Shown here piece after piece: positions 63,765-64,000 of a stretch of DNA of 64,000 bases (the first letter of the stretch is position 1; every line of letters starts with the position of its first letter). Below the pieces are notes generated by a model. That model had not been told where the DNA came from. It worked only from the letters and a program-made list of their open reading frames with translations, and ran no database searches. Both the position numbers and the translations under genes were made by a program. Origin of the DNA: Heligmosomoides polygyrus polygyrus (lineage: Eukaryota > Nematoda > Chromadorea > Rhabditida > Heligmosomidae); assembly GCA_947396885.1 (NCBI GenBank), contig OX377202.1, positions 2,170,001 through 2,234,000 on the forward strand. Reading direction: 5' to 3'.

Positions 63765-64000
63765 GTTAGTTCAGCTGAACTGTCTTTGCTTTTCTTTGTC
63801 TTTCGTTTCGTGTTGCTCGGCAAAGACCTTATCTTAGCGTTTCGAAACCCACATTAATAGCTTCTATTTAAAGTTCAGGAAGTGATGTCAGATCTATAAG
63901 GCTTAGAGATTTCCGGGGAATTGGTGCACCTGGTAGCTGTTTCGTAAGTTGGAAAACTGGAGTTTCGACATGCTTAGAAGCTTCAGCGAAGCCGGACGTT
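63765..64000 (+). other. dab-1 intron 6 or alternative last exon
   Basis: After the exon 6 donor, an acceptor (aagttcag) at 63878 opens a phase-0 frame EVMSDL and then a stop. It may be unused intron sequence or a short terminal exon. Nothing else is visible up to the window end. Confidence 0.3.

Overview
The window looks like a piece of a repeat-rich nematode chromosome. No bacterial gene organisation is visible: no operons, no ribosome binding sites and no long intact ORFs except one inside a retrotransposon. The only gene I can assemble with confidence has small exons joined in phase across introns whose acceptors mostly end in TTTCAG or TTCAG, the short acceptor typical of nematodes. Its product is the N-terminal part of a Disabled-family PTB adaptor. 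I could not fix the genus.

Right end (about 53.7-64 kb): the 5' part of a dab-1 / Disabled orthologue on the + strand. Six exons (54103-54202, 60985-61037, 61153-61320, 63314-63410, 63565-63641, 63702-63764) join without a frame break into 186 codons that hold essentially the whole PTB domain; the rest of the gene runs off the window. Intron 1 (6.8 kb) and intron 3 (2.0 kb) are packed with transposable-element debris, including two oppositely oriented hAT-type MITEs in intron 1 and a 1.26-kb fold-back with arms of roughly 500 bp in intron 3.

The rest (1-53.7 kb) is accessory DNA, which I divide into recurring families. SINE-A is a tRNA-headed SINE of about 295 bp with a TTTATCC tail and 14-bp target-site duplications, in about 25 full or partial copies. 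SINE-B is a second tRNA-like family. MITE-1 has GGATCTATCC ends, poly-G just inside the ends and 8-bp duplications. MITE-2 has GGTACATGTCGCG ends, 8-bp duplications and many CCAAT boxes. MITE-3 has CGCCATGCACTC ends. PAL-1 (GTTTATACTTC ends) and PAL-2 (GGATTCATCAAC ends) are near-perfect palindromes. Two decayed mariner copies are also present. Copy 1 (8.2-11.1 kb) is split by SINEs and by a 5'-truncated non-LTR retrotransposon with a 10-bp duplication. Copy 2 (45.5-46.0 kb) carries a PAL-1 insertion. At 24.0-25.5 kb an element with about 425-bp inverted arms encloses an exon-like ORF.

Tandem DNA includes a 2.6-kb polypyrimidine domain (4.2-6.9 kb), an 80/71-bp minisatellite with four-unit higher-order periodicity (14.3-15.0 kb), a 128-bp ATCGAT-rich array (31.5-32.1 kb), a 65-bp AT-rich array (40.2-40.5 kb) and many microsatellites and poly-C/G runs.

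The most unusual theme is the palindromic families PAL-1 and PAL-2. Members share only short ends, while their long self-complementary cores are unrelated from copy to copy.
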